In this document: positions 51,022 to 59,203 of the stretch, piece after piece
Numbering within the stretch: position 1 is the first letter of the stretch
How the letters are laid out: every line of letters starts with the position of its first letter
DNA from: Aestuariimicrobium soli
GTDB lineage: Bacteria; Actinomycetota; Actinomycetes; Propionibacteriales; Propionibacteriaceae
Assembly: GCF_051192575.1 (NCBI RefSeq)
Contig: NZ_JBPJSQ010000003.1
Span: forward strand, 372,001 to 436,000
Direction: 5' to 3'
Length of the DNA stretch: 64,000 nt
Notes under the pieces: generated by a model
Seen by the model: the letters and a program-made list of their open reading frames with translations, nothing else
The model's database searches: none
What the model was told of the DNA's origin: nothing
Program-made: the position numbers and the translations under genes

Positions 51022-52272
51022 TCAGCCGCGCAGCGTGACCACGGCCAGCGGAACCAGCGCCACCACAGCCACCAGCGACAACACCGAGAAGTTGGTGGCG
51101 ACCAGCAGCGGACCCGAACCGAGCGCCGCCACCGCACCGCACAGGTTGGCGAGGGCGTCGACCCCACCCTGGGCGGCCGCGCGGTGATCATCGGCGATCA
51201 CGGTGGCGAACAGCGCCGACCCGGCCACGCTCACGAACGACCAGCCCAGCCCGAGCAGGAACAGGCACACCACCACGGCCCGCATCGAGTCGGGCCACAG
51301 GGCTCCGGTGACCAGCGACGCCAGCAGCACCAGCAGGCCCAGCCCGATGCTCACCCGGTGCCCGAACCGGTCGGCGAACCACCCCACCAGCGGCGACAGC
51401 GCAAACATGCCCAGCACGTGCAGGCTGATGGTGATCCCGACCAGCGTGATCGATCCACCGTGGTGCGCGATGTGCACCGGCGTCATCGTCATCACCGCGA
51501 CCATCACCACCTGCGCGGTCAGAATCGCGGTCACGGCGTAGCGGGCGCGGGGGTTCGTCCGCAGTTCCACGCCGATCGCCGCGAAACCGATGGCTGCGAA
51601 CCGGCCAGGTCGTCGTCCCGGGCGCACGCTCACCCCGTCCGACGACGACGACTCCCGCCGCAGCACCAACAGGGGATCGGGCCGCAACAGCGCCACCACG
51701 ACCACGGCCGCCCCCGCCATGCACACCGTCGCGATCCCGAAGGCGCCGGCGTAGACATTGAGCCCGAGCCACGATCCGACCACGCTGCCGGGCACGCCGA
51801 GGTTGGGCCCGAGCACCGAGCCGACGGTGCCCACCCACACCACGAATGCCAGGGCACGCGCTCGATGGTGGGGCTCGGCGAGGTCGGTGGCGGCGAAGCG
51901 CGACTGCAGGCTGGCGGCCGACCCGGCCCCGATCAGCAGCAGCCCGGCGAAGAGCGCCACCACCAGGGAGTTTTGCGCGGCCGCCACCAGCAACGCGCTG
52001 CCGAGGGCGGCGGTCAGCCAGCCGAGGCTGAGGGCGAAGCGGCGTCCGTGGCGGGCCGCCAGGGTGCCGAGCGGCAGGCCGAACAGTGCGGCGCCCAGCG
52101 TGCTCGAGGTGCGGGCCAGCCCGGCCAGGGCCTCGTTGCCGGTGACGTCCTCGGCCAGCAGGATCCCGATCGACGGCGCGATGCCCACCCCGACGGTGCC
52201 GAGCACCTGGGTGATGATCAGCACGGTCAGGGTACGGCGTTGCAGCGCGGAGTGGTCGGGTGTGGAGGTCAC
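51022..52272 (-). CDS. MFS transporter
   Basis: The 416-residue protein has about twelve membrane segments and the MFS loop motif GTLAARHGRRFALSLGW between segments 2 and 3, with a second copy LVGWFADRFGHRVSIGLG in the other half. Substrate is unknown; the type resembles drug or small-molecule exporters. Its GTG overlaps the GntR gene stop by four bases (GTGA), so it is co-translated with that regulator, which probably controls it. Confidence 0.88.
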   Translation of the reverse strand: MTSTPDHSALQRRTLTVLIITQVLGTVGVGIAPSIGILLAEDVTGNEALAGLARTSSTLGAALFGLPLGTLAARHGRRFALSLGWLTAALGSALLVAAAQNSLVVALFAGLLLIGAGSAASLQSRFAATDLAEPHHRARALAFVVWVGTVGSVLGPNLGVPGSVVGSWLGLNVYAGAFGIATVCMAGAAVVVVALLRPDPLLVLRRESSSSDGVSVRPGRRPGRFAAIGFAAIGVELRTNPRARYAVTAILTAQVVMVAVMTMTPVHIAHHGGSITLVGITISLHVLGMFALSPLVGWFADRFGHRVSIGLGLLVLLASLVTGALWPDSMRAVVVCLFLLGLGWSFVSVAGSALFATVIADDHRAAAQGGVDALANLCGAVAALGSGPLLVATNFSVLSLVAVVALVPLAVVTLRG

Positions 52273-52934
52273 GGGTGTTCCTGGCGGAGGGCGAGGCGGG
52301 TGAAGGCGTCGTCCGGGGCGGGTGGGAGCTCGCTCATGTGGCCGGTGAGCACGTCGACGAAGGTGTCGAGGTCGTCAGACCGAAGACTCTCGACGAGTCG
52401 TTCGTGCTCGCGGATCACGTCGGAGCAATGGCTCAACAGGCGCCCGCTGGAGGCGAACAGCAGGAACCGGTGTCGATCGGCCAGCCGGTCGTACAACTCG
52501 AGCAGCACAGAGTTCCCGCCCACCTCGACGAACCCCCGGTGGAACGCGATCGTCAGCTCGACGAACTCGCGCAGGTCGTGGTGGGCGAAGGCGTCCCGCT
52601 GGCCGGTGACCAGCGGGAAGAGGCGATCGGCGAGACTCGTCCGGGCAGTGGACGAAGCCTGTCGCACCCCGTTGGTCTCCAGCAGCAGCCGGGCGGCGGC
52701 GAGGTCGGCGACGGCCCGGTCGTCCAGGCCGACCACCTGGGCGCCCCGCTTGGGGTAAACGGTGATCCAGCCCTCCTGCTGCAGGCGGCTCAGCGCCGTT
52801 CGAACGGGGGTGCGGCTGACGCCGATCGCCTGGGCCAGCGACTCCTCGCCGAGCATGGAGCCGGGCTCGTGGGTGCCGTCGAGGATGCCGTCGCGGATGG
52901 CACGGTAGGCCCGTTCGGCGGCGCTCTCGCTCAT
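52269..52934 (-). CDS. GntR-family regulator with FCD domain
   Basis: The 221-residue protein has a winged helix-turn-helix (residues about 5-68, with SMLGEESLAQAIGVSRTPVRTALSRLQQEGW) and an FCD ligand domain (about 75-210) with the metal-type histidines in IAFHRGF and RHRFLLF. FadR/FCD proteins sense organic acids or sugar acids. It sits first in an operon with the MFS gene. Confidence 0.9.
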   Translation of the reverse strand: MSESAAERAYRAIRDGILDGTHEPGSMLGEESLAQAIGVSRTPVRTALSRLQQEGWITVYPKRGAQVVGLDDRAVADLAAARLLLETNGVRQASSTARTSLADRLFPLVTGQRDAFAHHDLREFVELTIAFHRGFVEVGGNSVLLELYDRLADRHRFLLFASSGRLLSHCSDVIREHERLVESLRSDDLDTFVDVLTGHMSELPPAPDDAFTRLALRQEHP

Positions 52935-52963
52935 GGTTCTCCCTCAAGTCGGCGGTGTCCATC

Positions 52964-52973
52964 TTGTATCCAA
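52964..52973. promoter_or_regulatory. Possible GntR/FCD operator
   Basis: TTGTATCCAA, 30 bp before the regulator start, approximates the TTGTATACAA-like palindromes bound by FadR/FCD proteins. One half is imperfect, so this is only a candidate. Confidence 0.35.
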
Positions 52974-53042
52974 CGAGTGGGTGAGGCAAACCTCGTCGCG
53001 GAGCCTGGCCTGGGGAAGGGCGAGAGGGCGGATTTGGATTCA

Positions 53043-53062
53043 AATACCCCGAGGGGTATTGT
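53043..53062 (+). promoter_or_regulatory. CsoR/CstR-type operator with overlapping leaderless -10 box
   Basis: AATACCCC-GA-GGGGTATT (53043-53060) is a perfect inverted repeat of the CsoR/CstR operator type. TATTGT (53057-53062) overlaps its right arm and lies 7 nt before ATG 53070, so a bound repressor would cover the -10 box. Confidence 0.75.
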
Positions 53063-53069
53063 CTCCTGC

Positions 53070-54863
53070 ATGAGTTCGCACCCGACCGACGCCCCCTCCG
53101 GCGATCGACACCCCGACCACTCACGACCCGACCACCCCACTCGACGGCTGGTGGTGGTGGGTGGCGTCGCCGGGGGCATGAGCTGCGCTGCGCGTGCCCG
53201 AAGGCTCGACGAGCGGGCCGAGATCATCGTCCTCGAGCGGGGCGAGCACGTCTCGTTCGCCAACTGCGGGCTGCCCTACTTCGTGGGTGGAGAGATCGAG
53301 CAGGAGGATGCGCTGCTGGTGCAGACCCCCGACCGCCTGCGCGCGGCCCTCGACCTGGACGTCCGCCCTCGTCACGACGTGGTCGCCGTCGACGCCGAGC
53401 GCCACGAGGTGACCGTGGCCACCCCGAACGGGATCGAGGTGCTCGGTTACGACGCCCTGGTGCTCGCTCCCGGGGCCAAGGCCGTGCAGCCCCCTATCAG
53501 GGGGCTCGCCTCGTCCGCCCGCGTGCGTACCCTGCGCTCGGTCGGGGACGCGGTTGCGCTGCGGGCCATGGTCGATGAGGGCGCGCGCAGCGCGGTCGTG
53601 CTGGGGGCTGGCTTCATCGGCGTCGAGGCGGCGGAGGTGCTGGCCGAACGCGGCCTGCGGACGAGTCTGGTCGAGATCGCCGACCACGTGCTGCCACCGC
53701 TGGATTACGACCAGGCCTGGTGGGTGCACGAGGAACTGGTGCGGCTGGGCATCGACGTGCGCACAGGTGTGGGCGCCGAGGAGATCCTGACGGCCGATGC
53801 GGCGGCGGGGGAGTCGTCCGAGGTCGTCGTGCTCTCCGACGGCACGCGGCTTCCTGCCGACCTGATCGTGCTGTCGGCCGGGGTGCGCCCCGACACCGCG
53901 GTCTTCGAGAGCGCCGGTGTGGCCTGCGAGCAAGGTGCCATGGTCACCGACGAGCACGGCCGTACCTCATTGCCGGACGTCTGGGCCGTGGGTGACGCCA
54001 CCATCTCCAGCTGCCCGGTCACGGGGCTGCGGCGTCCGGTCGCGCTGGCTGGGCCCGCTAACCGTGCCGGCCGGTTGGTGGCCGACCACATCATGCGCCC
54101 CGAACTGGCGCGTCCGATCCCGCAACCGCTGGGCACGGCCATCGTCCGGGTGGGACGCCTGACCGCGGCCATGACCGGGGCGAACCGCGCCATCCTCGAG
54201 CGTGCCGGGGTGCCGTTCCGCACGGTGCACCTGCACCCGAACCAGCACGCGGGCTACTACCCCGGGGCCGCCCAGGTGCATCTCACCGTTCATCTCGACC
54301 CGGCCGACGGCCGGCTCCTGGGGGCACAGGGCGTCGGCAGCGACGGGGTCGACAAGCGCATCGACGTGCTCGCCACGGCCATGCGCGGTGGCCTGCGCGT
54401 GGGCGACCTGATCGACCTCGACCTCGCCTACTCGCCGCCCTACGGCCAGGCCAAGGACCCGGTCAACCTGCTGGGCATGCTGGGCTCGAACGTGCTCGAC
54501 GGAACCCTCGAACTGTGGGACGCCCACGACCTCGATCGGGTGCGCGACGAGGCGCTCGTCCTCGACGTCCGTACGGAGGCCGAGGTCGCCGGCGGCATGG
54601 TGGAGGGCGCCCTGCACGTGCCGCACACCGAACTGCGCGAGCGGTTGGACGACGTGCGCGAGGCCGCCGCCGGTCGTCCGGTGCGAGTGATGTGCGCCTC
54701 CGGCGTGCGCTCCGCAATCGCCCACCGCGTGCTCGTCCAGCACGGGTTCGACTCCGCCTCGCTGTCCGGCGGCAGCCTCACCCTGCGCGCCGTGCTCGGG
54801 GCGAGGGCGGACGAGGTGCTCGCGCCCCCGGCGTCCGCGACCACCGGTGCGGGGAGGAGTTGA
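53070..54863 (+). CDS. CoA-disulfide reductase fused to rhodanese
   Basis: The 597-residue flavoprotein has an FAD/NADH disulfide-reductase body with the single active cysteine C66 in SFANCGLPYF, a second nucleotide site VVLGAGFIGVEAAEVL, and YAVGD-like VWAVGDA. A C-terminal rhodanese domain (about 485-585) carries C542 in the loop CASGVRS. Such fusions reduce CoA persulfides or polysulfides and handle reactive sulfur. Its operator and the CstR-like gene downstream support induction by persulfides. Confidence 0.9.
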   Translation: MSSHPTDAPSGDRHPDHSRPDHPTRRLVVVGGVAGGMSCAARARRLDERAEIIVLERGEHVSFANCGLPYFVGGEIEQEDALLVQTPDRLRAALDLDVRPRHDVVAVDAERHEVTVATPNGIEVLGYDALVLAPGAKAVQPPIRGLASSARVRTLRSVGDAVALRAMVDEGARSAVVLGAGFIGVEAAEVLAERGLRTSLVEIADHVLPPLDYDQAWWVHEELVRLGIDVRTGVGAEEILTADAAAGESSEVVVLSDGTRLPADLIVLSAGVRPDTAVFESAGVACEQGAMVTDEHGRTSLPDVWAVGDATISSCPVTGLRRPVALAGPANRAGRLVADHIMRPELARPIPQPLGTAIVRVGRLTAAMTGANRAILERAGVPFRTVHLHPNQHAGYYPGAAQVHLTVHLDPADGRLLGAQGVGSDGVDKRIDVLATAMRGGLRVGDLIDLDLAYSPPYGQAKDPVNLLGMLGSNVLDGTLELWDAHDLDRVRDEALVLDVRTEAEVAGGMVEGALHVPHTELRERLDDVREAAAGRPVRVMCASGVRSAIAHRVLVQHGFDSASLSGGSLTLRAVLGARADEVLAPPASATTGAGRS

Positions 54864-54864
54864 C

Positions 54865-55140
54865 ATGAGCACCACCAAGCAGGAGGCCCAGCGCAAGATC
54901 GCCAACCGACTCAAGCGGGCGCGCGGGCAGCTGGACGCCGTGATCGCCGCCGTGGAGCAGGGCGCTCCGTGCCGCGACGTGATGACCCAGCTCTCGGCCG
55001 TCACGCACGCCCTCAACCGGGCGGGCTTCGTCGTCGTCGCGACCGCCATGGAGGAGTGCCTCAGCGATCCCGACGGAGCCGAGGGTCGCGACGGCCTCAC
55101 CACCGATGAGCTCGAGAAGCTCTTCCTCGCCTTGGCCTGA
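54865..55140 (+). CDS. CsoR-family regulator, CstR-like
   Basis: The 91-residue all-helical repressor has C36 (APCRDVMTQL) and C65 (AMEECL). In copper sensors a histidine lies four residues before the second cysteine; here it is A61, so the copper site is incomplete and a dithiol persulfide sensor of the CstR type is likelier. It starts one base after the reductase gene with GGGGAGGAG upstream, and should bind the operator at 53043. Confidence 0.88.
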   Translation: MSTTKQEAQRKIANRLKRARGQLDAVIAAVEQGAPCRDVMTQLSAVTHALNRAGFVVVATAMEECLSDPDGAEGRDGLTTDELEKLFLALA

Positions 55141-55185
55141 ACGGTTCGGGCCACCCCACCACCCCACCACCTGAAGGAGATCATC

Positions 55186-55347
55186 ATGTGTCGAGCAGTC
55201 ACCTGCCAGACCTGCGGCAAGACCACGTGGGCAGGCTGCGGCCAGCACGTCGACCAGGTCATGCGCGGCGTGCCGAACGACAAGCGTTGCCCCGGTCACG
55301 AGCAGCCGCCTGCGCGCGGCCTGCTCTCGTCGCTGCTGCGCCGCTGA
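55186..55347 (+). CDS. Small zinc-ribbon-like protein, 53 aa
   Basis: This short gene encodes MCRAVTCQTCGKTTWAGCG, continuing with QHVDQVMRGVPNDKRCPGH. Cysteines at residues 2, 7, 10, 18 and 35 and a His at 38 suggest a zinc site. The same kind of small protein, with TCGKTTWAGCGQHV, is familiar from other Actinobacteria but has no known function. AAGGAG lies 6 nt before the ATG. It follows the CstR-like gene by 45 bp and may belong to the same sulfur operon. Confidence 0.75.
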   Translation: MCRAVTCQTCGKTTWAGCGQHVDQVMRGVPNDKRCPGHEQPPARGLLSSLLRR

Positions 55348-55378
55348 CGACGACCGTCCGGGTCCCAGGCGCGAGGGG

Positions 55379-55420
55379 TGCCCCCAGCGGGGCTCGAACC
55401 CGCGACCCATGGATTAAAAG
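55379..55420 (-). other. 3' half of tRNA-Lys (TTT): prophage attachment site
   Basis: The minus strand reads from the anticodon loop CTTTTAA (anticodon TTT) through a T-arm GGGTTCGAGCCCCGC to the acceptor strand TGGGGGC and discriminator A. No 5' half follows to the right. Half-tRNAs of this kind are left by integration into a tRNA gene, so this is one att end of the phage; the restored tRNA should lie beyond the right edge. Confidence 0.8.
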
Positions 55421-55479
55421 GAAAATGGCATCCGCACTTGGTGGCCTAGTGGGAGCCTATTTGAACACCGTTCAGGTAG

Positions 55480-55605
55480 CCCAGGGGTATACCTATCGAG
55501 CGATGCCACGCACGAGACTATCGCGGCGGCCTCGACGCGGTGGCCGACCGCATGGGCGCGCTGCTCGACCCCTGGCACGCAAACAACGCCCCCCGCTCCG
55601 AGTGA
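55480..55605 (+). pseudogene. Possible 3' remnant of a phage integrase
   Basis: A plus-strand frame opens after a stop at 55477 and reads ERCHARDYRGGLDAVADRMG, then ALLDPWHANNAPRSE before a stop within a terminator. The amphipathic DAVADRMGALL tail resembles the last helix of actinophage tyrosine integrases, and the position beside the att site fits. No catalytic residues remain. This is a weak call. Confidence 0.25.
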
Positions 55606-55617
55606 GCGGGGGGCGTT
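55585..55617. terminator. Terminator at the end of the phage late operon
   Basis: A perfect 14-bp stem (AACGCCCCCCGCTC with its complement, loop of 5) followed by GTTTG on the minus strand lies 5 bp past the last phage gene. It also serves the short plus-strand remnant that ends inside it. Confidence 0.8.
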
Positions 55618-55622
55618 GTCGT

Positions 55623-55736
55623 CTACTGCCACATTTTGCCAGTAGGTGTCAGTGTGCGGATGTGGTCGCAGGTGGTGCAGGTGCCGGGCGGGCACAGCCG
55701 CTGCGGACGCCACTGCGGCCCGGGCGGGCTGGTCAT
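55623..55736 (-). CDS. Small Cys-rich phage protein, 37 aa
   Basis: The peptide begins MTSPPGPQWRPQRLCPPG and ends TPTGKMWQ. Cysteines at 15, 20 and 23 and a His at 25 (CPPGTCTTCDH) could bind a metal. Its ATG overlaps the stop of the spike gene by one base (TGATG), and it is the last gene before the operon terminator. The tight coupling supports it as a real gene although I know no family. Confidence 0.55.
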   Translation of the reverse strand: MTSPPGPQWRPQRLCPPGTCTTCDHIRTLTPTGKMWQ

Positions 55737-56659
55737 CACATGCCCCAGAGCGCCCGATCTCGCGCGGACAGGCCACCGACGGGGATGGGCCAGTCGGTGC
55801 GGGAGTCGGTGACGCCGGAGTGAGAGCGCTGGACAGTGCCGCCGCCGACGAGGGTGAACGCCGGGTCGAGGTGCAGGTTGATACCGTCCATGGTGAGGCC
55901 CTTCGCTGATCCGCCGACGACCCACATGTCGCCGGGGTTGTCGAACCCGGTGGGGCCGCCCGCGAAGTTGGCGGCATTGAACGGGCCGCCGGCGCTGCGG
56001 CTGTTGACGTAGCACACCGTCGACGGCCCCGTCTGGCCTTCGCCCCAGCCGTGCAGGTTCGACCCGCCGGGTGTGCCGTCGACGTCGTAGAAGACGGTGG
56101 TGCAGCCTGCTCGACCGCCGTCCATGCCGAGCCACGTGTCACCGCCACCCGATGCCGGGTAATTGTTGTTGAGGGTGCAGCGGACGATGATCGTGGTGCC
56201 GCCGTTGGCGAGGTGCATCGGGTATTTCTCGTCGTAGGGCGGCGGCTCGTTGATGACGTCCACGCCCTCCCAGTAGCCGGTGATGGTTTCGAGGCCAGTG
56301 TGGATGATCGTCGAGTGCTTGGTGGTGTCGGCGGCGTAGATGGCGCACCAGTGCGGGAAGCCGAGGTTGCTGGTGGGCCAGTAGTCGCCGGGGTCGATGA
56401 TGACGTTGACTCCCAGCCACGGCGGCGCCGAGTTGCTGCTGATGCCGTACAGGGTGCGGGCCGCAGCTTGCCGGGCGAGGCATTCGGTGACGGCCGCCTC
56501 GATCGTCTCGATGGGTCGCCCCGGGCCCACCAGCACCTCGCCGAGGCTGGGGTGGGTGGGGCGCATCGCGGCGATGGTCTCGTCGGGGGCGGCGGGGATG
56601 CTGCTGGTGCCGCCGCCTGAGGATCGGGTGGATGCCAGCATCCCCAGGAGTACGCTCAC
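55736..56659 (-). CDS. Phage tail spike/fibre-like protein
   Basis: The 307-residue protein has an N-terminal PTHPSLGEVLVGPGRPIETI segment and a body of short beta strands with many Gly/Asn/Thr turns (NVIIDPGDYW, TTIIVRCTLNNNYP, MWVVGGSAKGLTMDG), suggesting a right-handed beta-helix as in pectate-lyase-like spikes. No catalytic residues can be named. GTG 56659 overlaps the preceding stop by four bases. It probably contacts the host surface. Confidence 0.6.
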   Translation of the reverse strand: MSVLLGMLASTRSSGGGTSSIPAAPDETIAAMRPTHPSLGEVLVGPGRPIETIEAAVTECLARQAAARTLYGISSNSAPPWLGVNVIIDPGDYWPTSNLGFPHWCAIYAADTTKHSTIIHTGLETITGYWEGVDVINEPPPYDEKYPMHLANGGTTIIVRCTLNNNYPASGGGDTWLGMDGGRAGCTTVFYDVDGTPGGSNLHGWGEGQTGPSTVCYVNSRSAGGPFNAANFAGGPTGFDNPGDMWVVGGSAKGLTMDGINLHLDPAFTLVGGGTVQRSHSGVTDSRTDWPIPVGGLSARDRALWGM

Positions 56660-58257
56660 ACCCACTCCTCGAGGACGAATGAGTCGACGCCGCCGAGGTT
56701 GGTGAGGCTCGTGCCGTACATGTACCACCACGAGCCGACGACGTTGATGCCGACCTGCGACCCGTCCTTGGGGCCGATGGTGGCCCGCTGGGTGCCGTCG
56801 AGCCACACACTGCCAGTGAGCGCGTTCGAGTCGAACTCGAGGATGAGCGTGTGGGCGGCGGAGGTGGTGACGCCGGTGGCGACGACCCGGTTGCCGGTCA
56901 GCAGCGTCGACGCCATGTCATAGACGTTGATCTGCGAAGTGGGCGACGGGGAGTCGGAGCCCATCTGCAGGCTGGTGCCGACGAACTCGAGCTTGACTGC
57001 CGATCCGGTGGTCGAGATGCCGATGCTGGGCAGCTTGTTGTCCGACGACGGGGTGACGGTGGCGGTGACCCGCAGCTTGCGCTTGGCCGAGGCGAACGTC
57101 GACCACATCTGGACGTAGGAGTCCTGCCCGGAGGTGGTCGCCGAGGTGGTCGCCTTGTTGCCCTGGATGGTGGTCGTGTTGATTCGCTGCGAGGCGGCCA
57201 GCGCCCACGTGCCGGTGCCCTGCGGGAGGGCGCGGCCCACGACGGCCGTTCCGTCGGCGGCGGTGAAGTCGTCGCCGTACTTGACGACCCATCCGCCCGC
57301 CGCCTGCGTGGACACGGTAACGGTGGCGCCGAGCTTCTCCACCATGTCAGCGCCGCGCGCCTTGTGCCGGAACGTGTAGGAGGTGGAGGCGGTGAGGCCG
57401 GTGAAGGTGTAGCTGGCCGCCGACTGCCACGCGCTCCACGTGGTGCCGCCGTCCTTGGAGTAGGCGAACTCGGTGACGTTGAGGTGTCCGGCGACGGTGA
57501 GCAGCGCCGTGGTCGAGGTCGGCGACGCGGTGAGTGTCCCGGCCGCGGTGGGCGGCGGGGGCGGCAGTTCGGCGCTGCCCGACCCTACGGGCACCCACGC
57601 GGTGCCGTTCCAGCCGATGATGAGCCAGCCGGTGGCGGGGACGGTTTCGCCGGCGATGGTCAGCGACGTGGCCGGGGTGACGTTCCAGTAGCCGCGCAGC
57701 AGCCCGACGAGGGTGGCTGCAGCGGGCGCGGCGGTGTCGGCGGTGACGGGTTCCAGCCGGTTGGGGTTGGTCAGCGTCAGCCCACCAGCGCCGTCGATGG
57801 GGAGCACCTGCCCGGCGACACCACCCGAAGGGATCGGCACCGACGCGAGCATGACGCCGGGGCCGGGGCTGTAGGGGGCGGCGGTCGCCAGGTCGAGAGG
57901 TGCGGCCTCGGTGTGGCTGGCCTGCACGTTGATGTCGAACGGCGCGAGGGTGCCCTTGTCGGGGCGGAACCGGACGCGCCACGCGCCGACCCACAGCCAC
58001 ACCTCGGCGCGGCCTGCTTCGTCGGTCAGGATGCCGGTGGTGGCGTCGACGGTGCAGACGATGGCGTCGCGGATGACCACGGCGTCGCCTCGACGTGATT
58101 CGAGCTCGAGCGGGGTGAACTCGACGGTGCCGGTGGCTGCGATGAAGTCGGGCTTGGTGTCGACGTCGCCGGTGCGGTCGCCGCGGGAGCGGACGACCTT
58201 GCCGGTGACGAACCCGAACGTCTCCGAGGCGGGCGGCGTGAGGACGGTCTCGCTCAT
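56656..58257 (-). CDS. Phage fibre protein with FN3-like and lectin-like domains
   Basis: The 533-residue protein has an N-terminal domain with FVTGKVVRSRG and VWLWVGAWRVRF (as in upper-fibre baseplate proteins), a Pro-rich hinge (PPPPPT near 230), an FN3-like domain (about 232-320, WSAWQSAASYTFTGLTASTSY) and a C-terminal LamG/concanavalin-like domain (about 325-533, FTAADGTAVVGRALPQGTGTW). Lectin-like tips bind surface sugars. It lies downstream of the lysis genes and overlaps the holin gene by four bases. Confidence 0.65.
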   Translation of the reverse strand: MSETVLTPPASETFGFVTGKVVRSRGDRTGDVDTKPDFIAATGTVEFTPLELESRRGDAVVIRDAIVCTVDATTGILTDEAGRAEVWLWVGAWRVRFRPDKGTLAPFDINVQASHTEAAPLDLATAAPYSPGPGVMLASVPIPSGGVAGQVLPIDGAGGLTLTNPNRLEPVTADTAAPAAATLVGLLRGYWNVTPATSLTIAGETVPATGWLIIGWNGTAWVPVGSGSAELPPPPPTAAGTLTASPTSTTALLTVAGHLNVTEFAYSKDGGTTWSAWQSAASYTFTGLTASTSYTFRHKARGADMVEKLGATVTVSTQAAGGWVVKYGDDFTAADGTAVVGRALPQGTGTWALAASQRINTTTIQGNKATTSATTSGQDSYVQMWSTFASAKRKLRVTATVTPSSDNKLPSIGISTTGSAVKLEFVGTSLQMGSDSPSPTSQINVYDMASTLLTGNRVVATGVTTSAAHTLILEFDSNALTGSVWLDGTQRATIGPKDGSQVGINVVGSWWYMYGTSLTNLGGVDSFVLEEWV

Positions 58258-58472
58258 CCTTCGTCAGCCCCGCGCTCGGGGGTGTAGTCGGGCGCGTCGG
58301 GGACGTGGCGGCGGGCGACCAGCGGCACCACCGACGACACCAGCACCAGCACCGAGTCGATCAGTCCGAGCCACTGCTGGGAGCGGGCGTCGGACACGAT
58401 GCCGTAGGCGCCGAGGATGACCAGCACGGCGGCGGCGACGGCGTACACCTGCGAGCGGAGTGCGGCGCTCAT
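58254..58472 (-). CDS. Holin-like small membrane protein, 72 aa
   Basis: Two hydrophobic segments (about 9-26 and 34-52) flank a short charged turn, and the C-terminus is polar. Size, topology and position directly after the endolysin gene with a four-base overlap point to a holin, which forms the membrane hole for lysis. Sequence alone cannot prove it. Confidence 0.6.
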   Translation of the reverse strand: MSAALRSQVYAVAAAVLVILGAYGIVSDARSQQWLGLIDSVLVLVSSVVPLVARRHVPDAPDYTPERGADEG

Positions 58473-59203
58473 GCCTCGACCCCCAGCTTCTTCGCGATGC
58501 GGCCAATGGTGCTGGCTCCGGTGCCGGGCTTGATGCCGTAGAGCACGGTCTGGAGCCACCGCACGAACGTCAGCGGCACGGTCTTGCCCTTGCCGTCGAC
58601 GACGGTTTCCCGGCCGATCGGGTAGTTCATCACCCGCTTGGCGGTCGCGGCGGCGATGTCGTCGATGAGCTTGGCTCGGTCAGCGTCGGACATGGACATG
58701 ATGTGATCCTCCAGATCGGTGATGGCGAGCACCGCCAGCTCGGCTGCCGCGACTGCGACACCCTCGGAGTAGGTGCGGATGGTGACTTGCGGCCCGTCGT
58801 CGGGACCGCGTCCGGCGAGACCATTGAGGCCCTGCCGGTACTGGACGACCTGCGCGGCAGCGCCCGATGACACGTGAGGGCAGCCGACGAGGACAAGGTG
58901 GGTGTGGTGGATGAAGCCTTGCGCGGGGGTGCGATGCCAAGCGGCCGCCCCCAGTTCGCGCAGGAGTCGGATCACGCCGTCGGAGTACTGGCGCAGGTCG
59001 AGGACTCCGCCGCCGTCGTGGGTGCCGGCCGACGCTGCGACGCCGCCACGGTTGTAGCCGCCCTGGGACACGTCGAGCTGCTGCTGGACGAGGCCGCGGG
59101 CGACGGCGAGCCGCTGCACAATCGGCCACCACTCGACGAGGCAGGAGCAGCCGCGGAAGGTGGTGCCGTCGGGCTGCTCGACGGCGAAGATGGTTTCGGG
59201 CAT
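58469..59203 (-). CDS. Phage endolysin, M15-like peptidase
   Basis: The 244-residue protein has QGGYNRGGVAASAGTHDGGG, followed by LDL, and later GFIHHTHLVLVG. The His/Asp pair in GTHDGGGVLDL and the His in HHTHLV fit the metal site of D-alanyl-D-alanine carboxypeptidase-like lysins found in actinophages. The C-terminal part (about 165-244, ADRAKLIDDIAAATAKRV) looks like a wall-targeting or structural region. It is coupled to the gene before it (TGATG) and to the holin after it. Confidence 0.68.
   Translation of the reverse strand: MPETIFAVEQPDGTTFRGCSCLVEWWPIVQRLAVARGLVQQQLDVSQGGYNRGGVAASAGTHDGGGVLDLRQYSDGVIRLLRELGAAAWHRTPAQGFIHHTHLVLVGCPHVSSGAAAQVVQYRQGLNGLAGRGPDDGPQVTIRTYSEGVAVAAAELAVLAITDLEDHIMSMSDADRAKLIDDIAAATAKRVMNYPIGRETVVDGKGKTVPLTFVRWLQTVLYGIKPGTGASTIGRIAKKLGVEA

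Noticed and set aside
54865..55140. Copper-sensing CsoR
   Set aside because: The histidine of the Cys-His-Cys copper site is A61, and the neighbour is a sulfur enzyme, not a copper pump.
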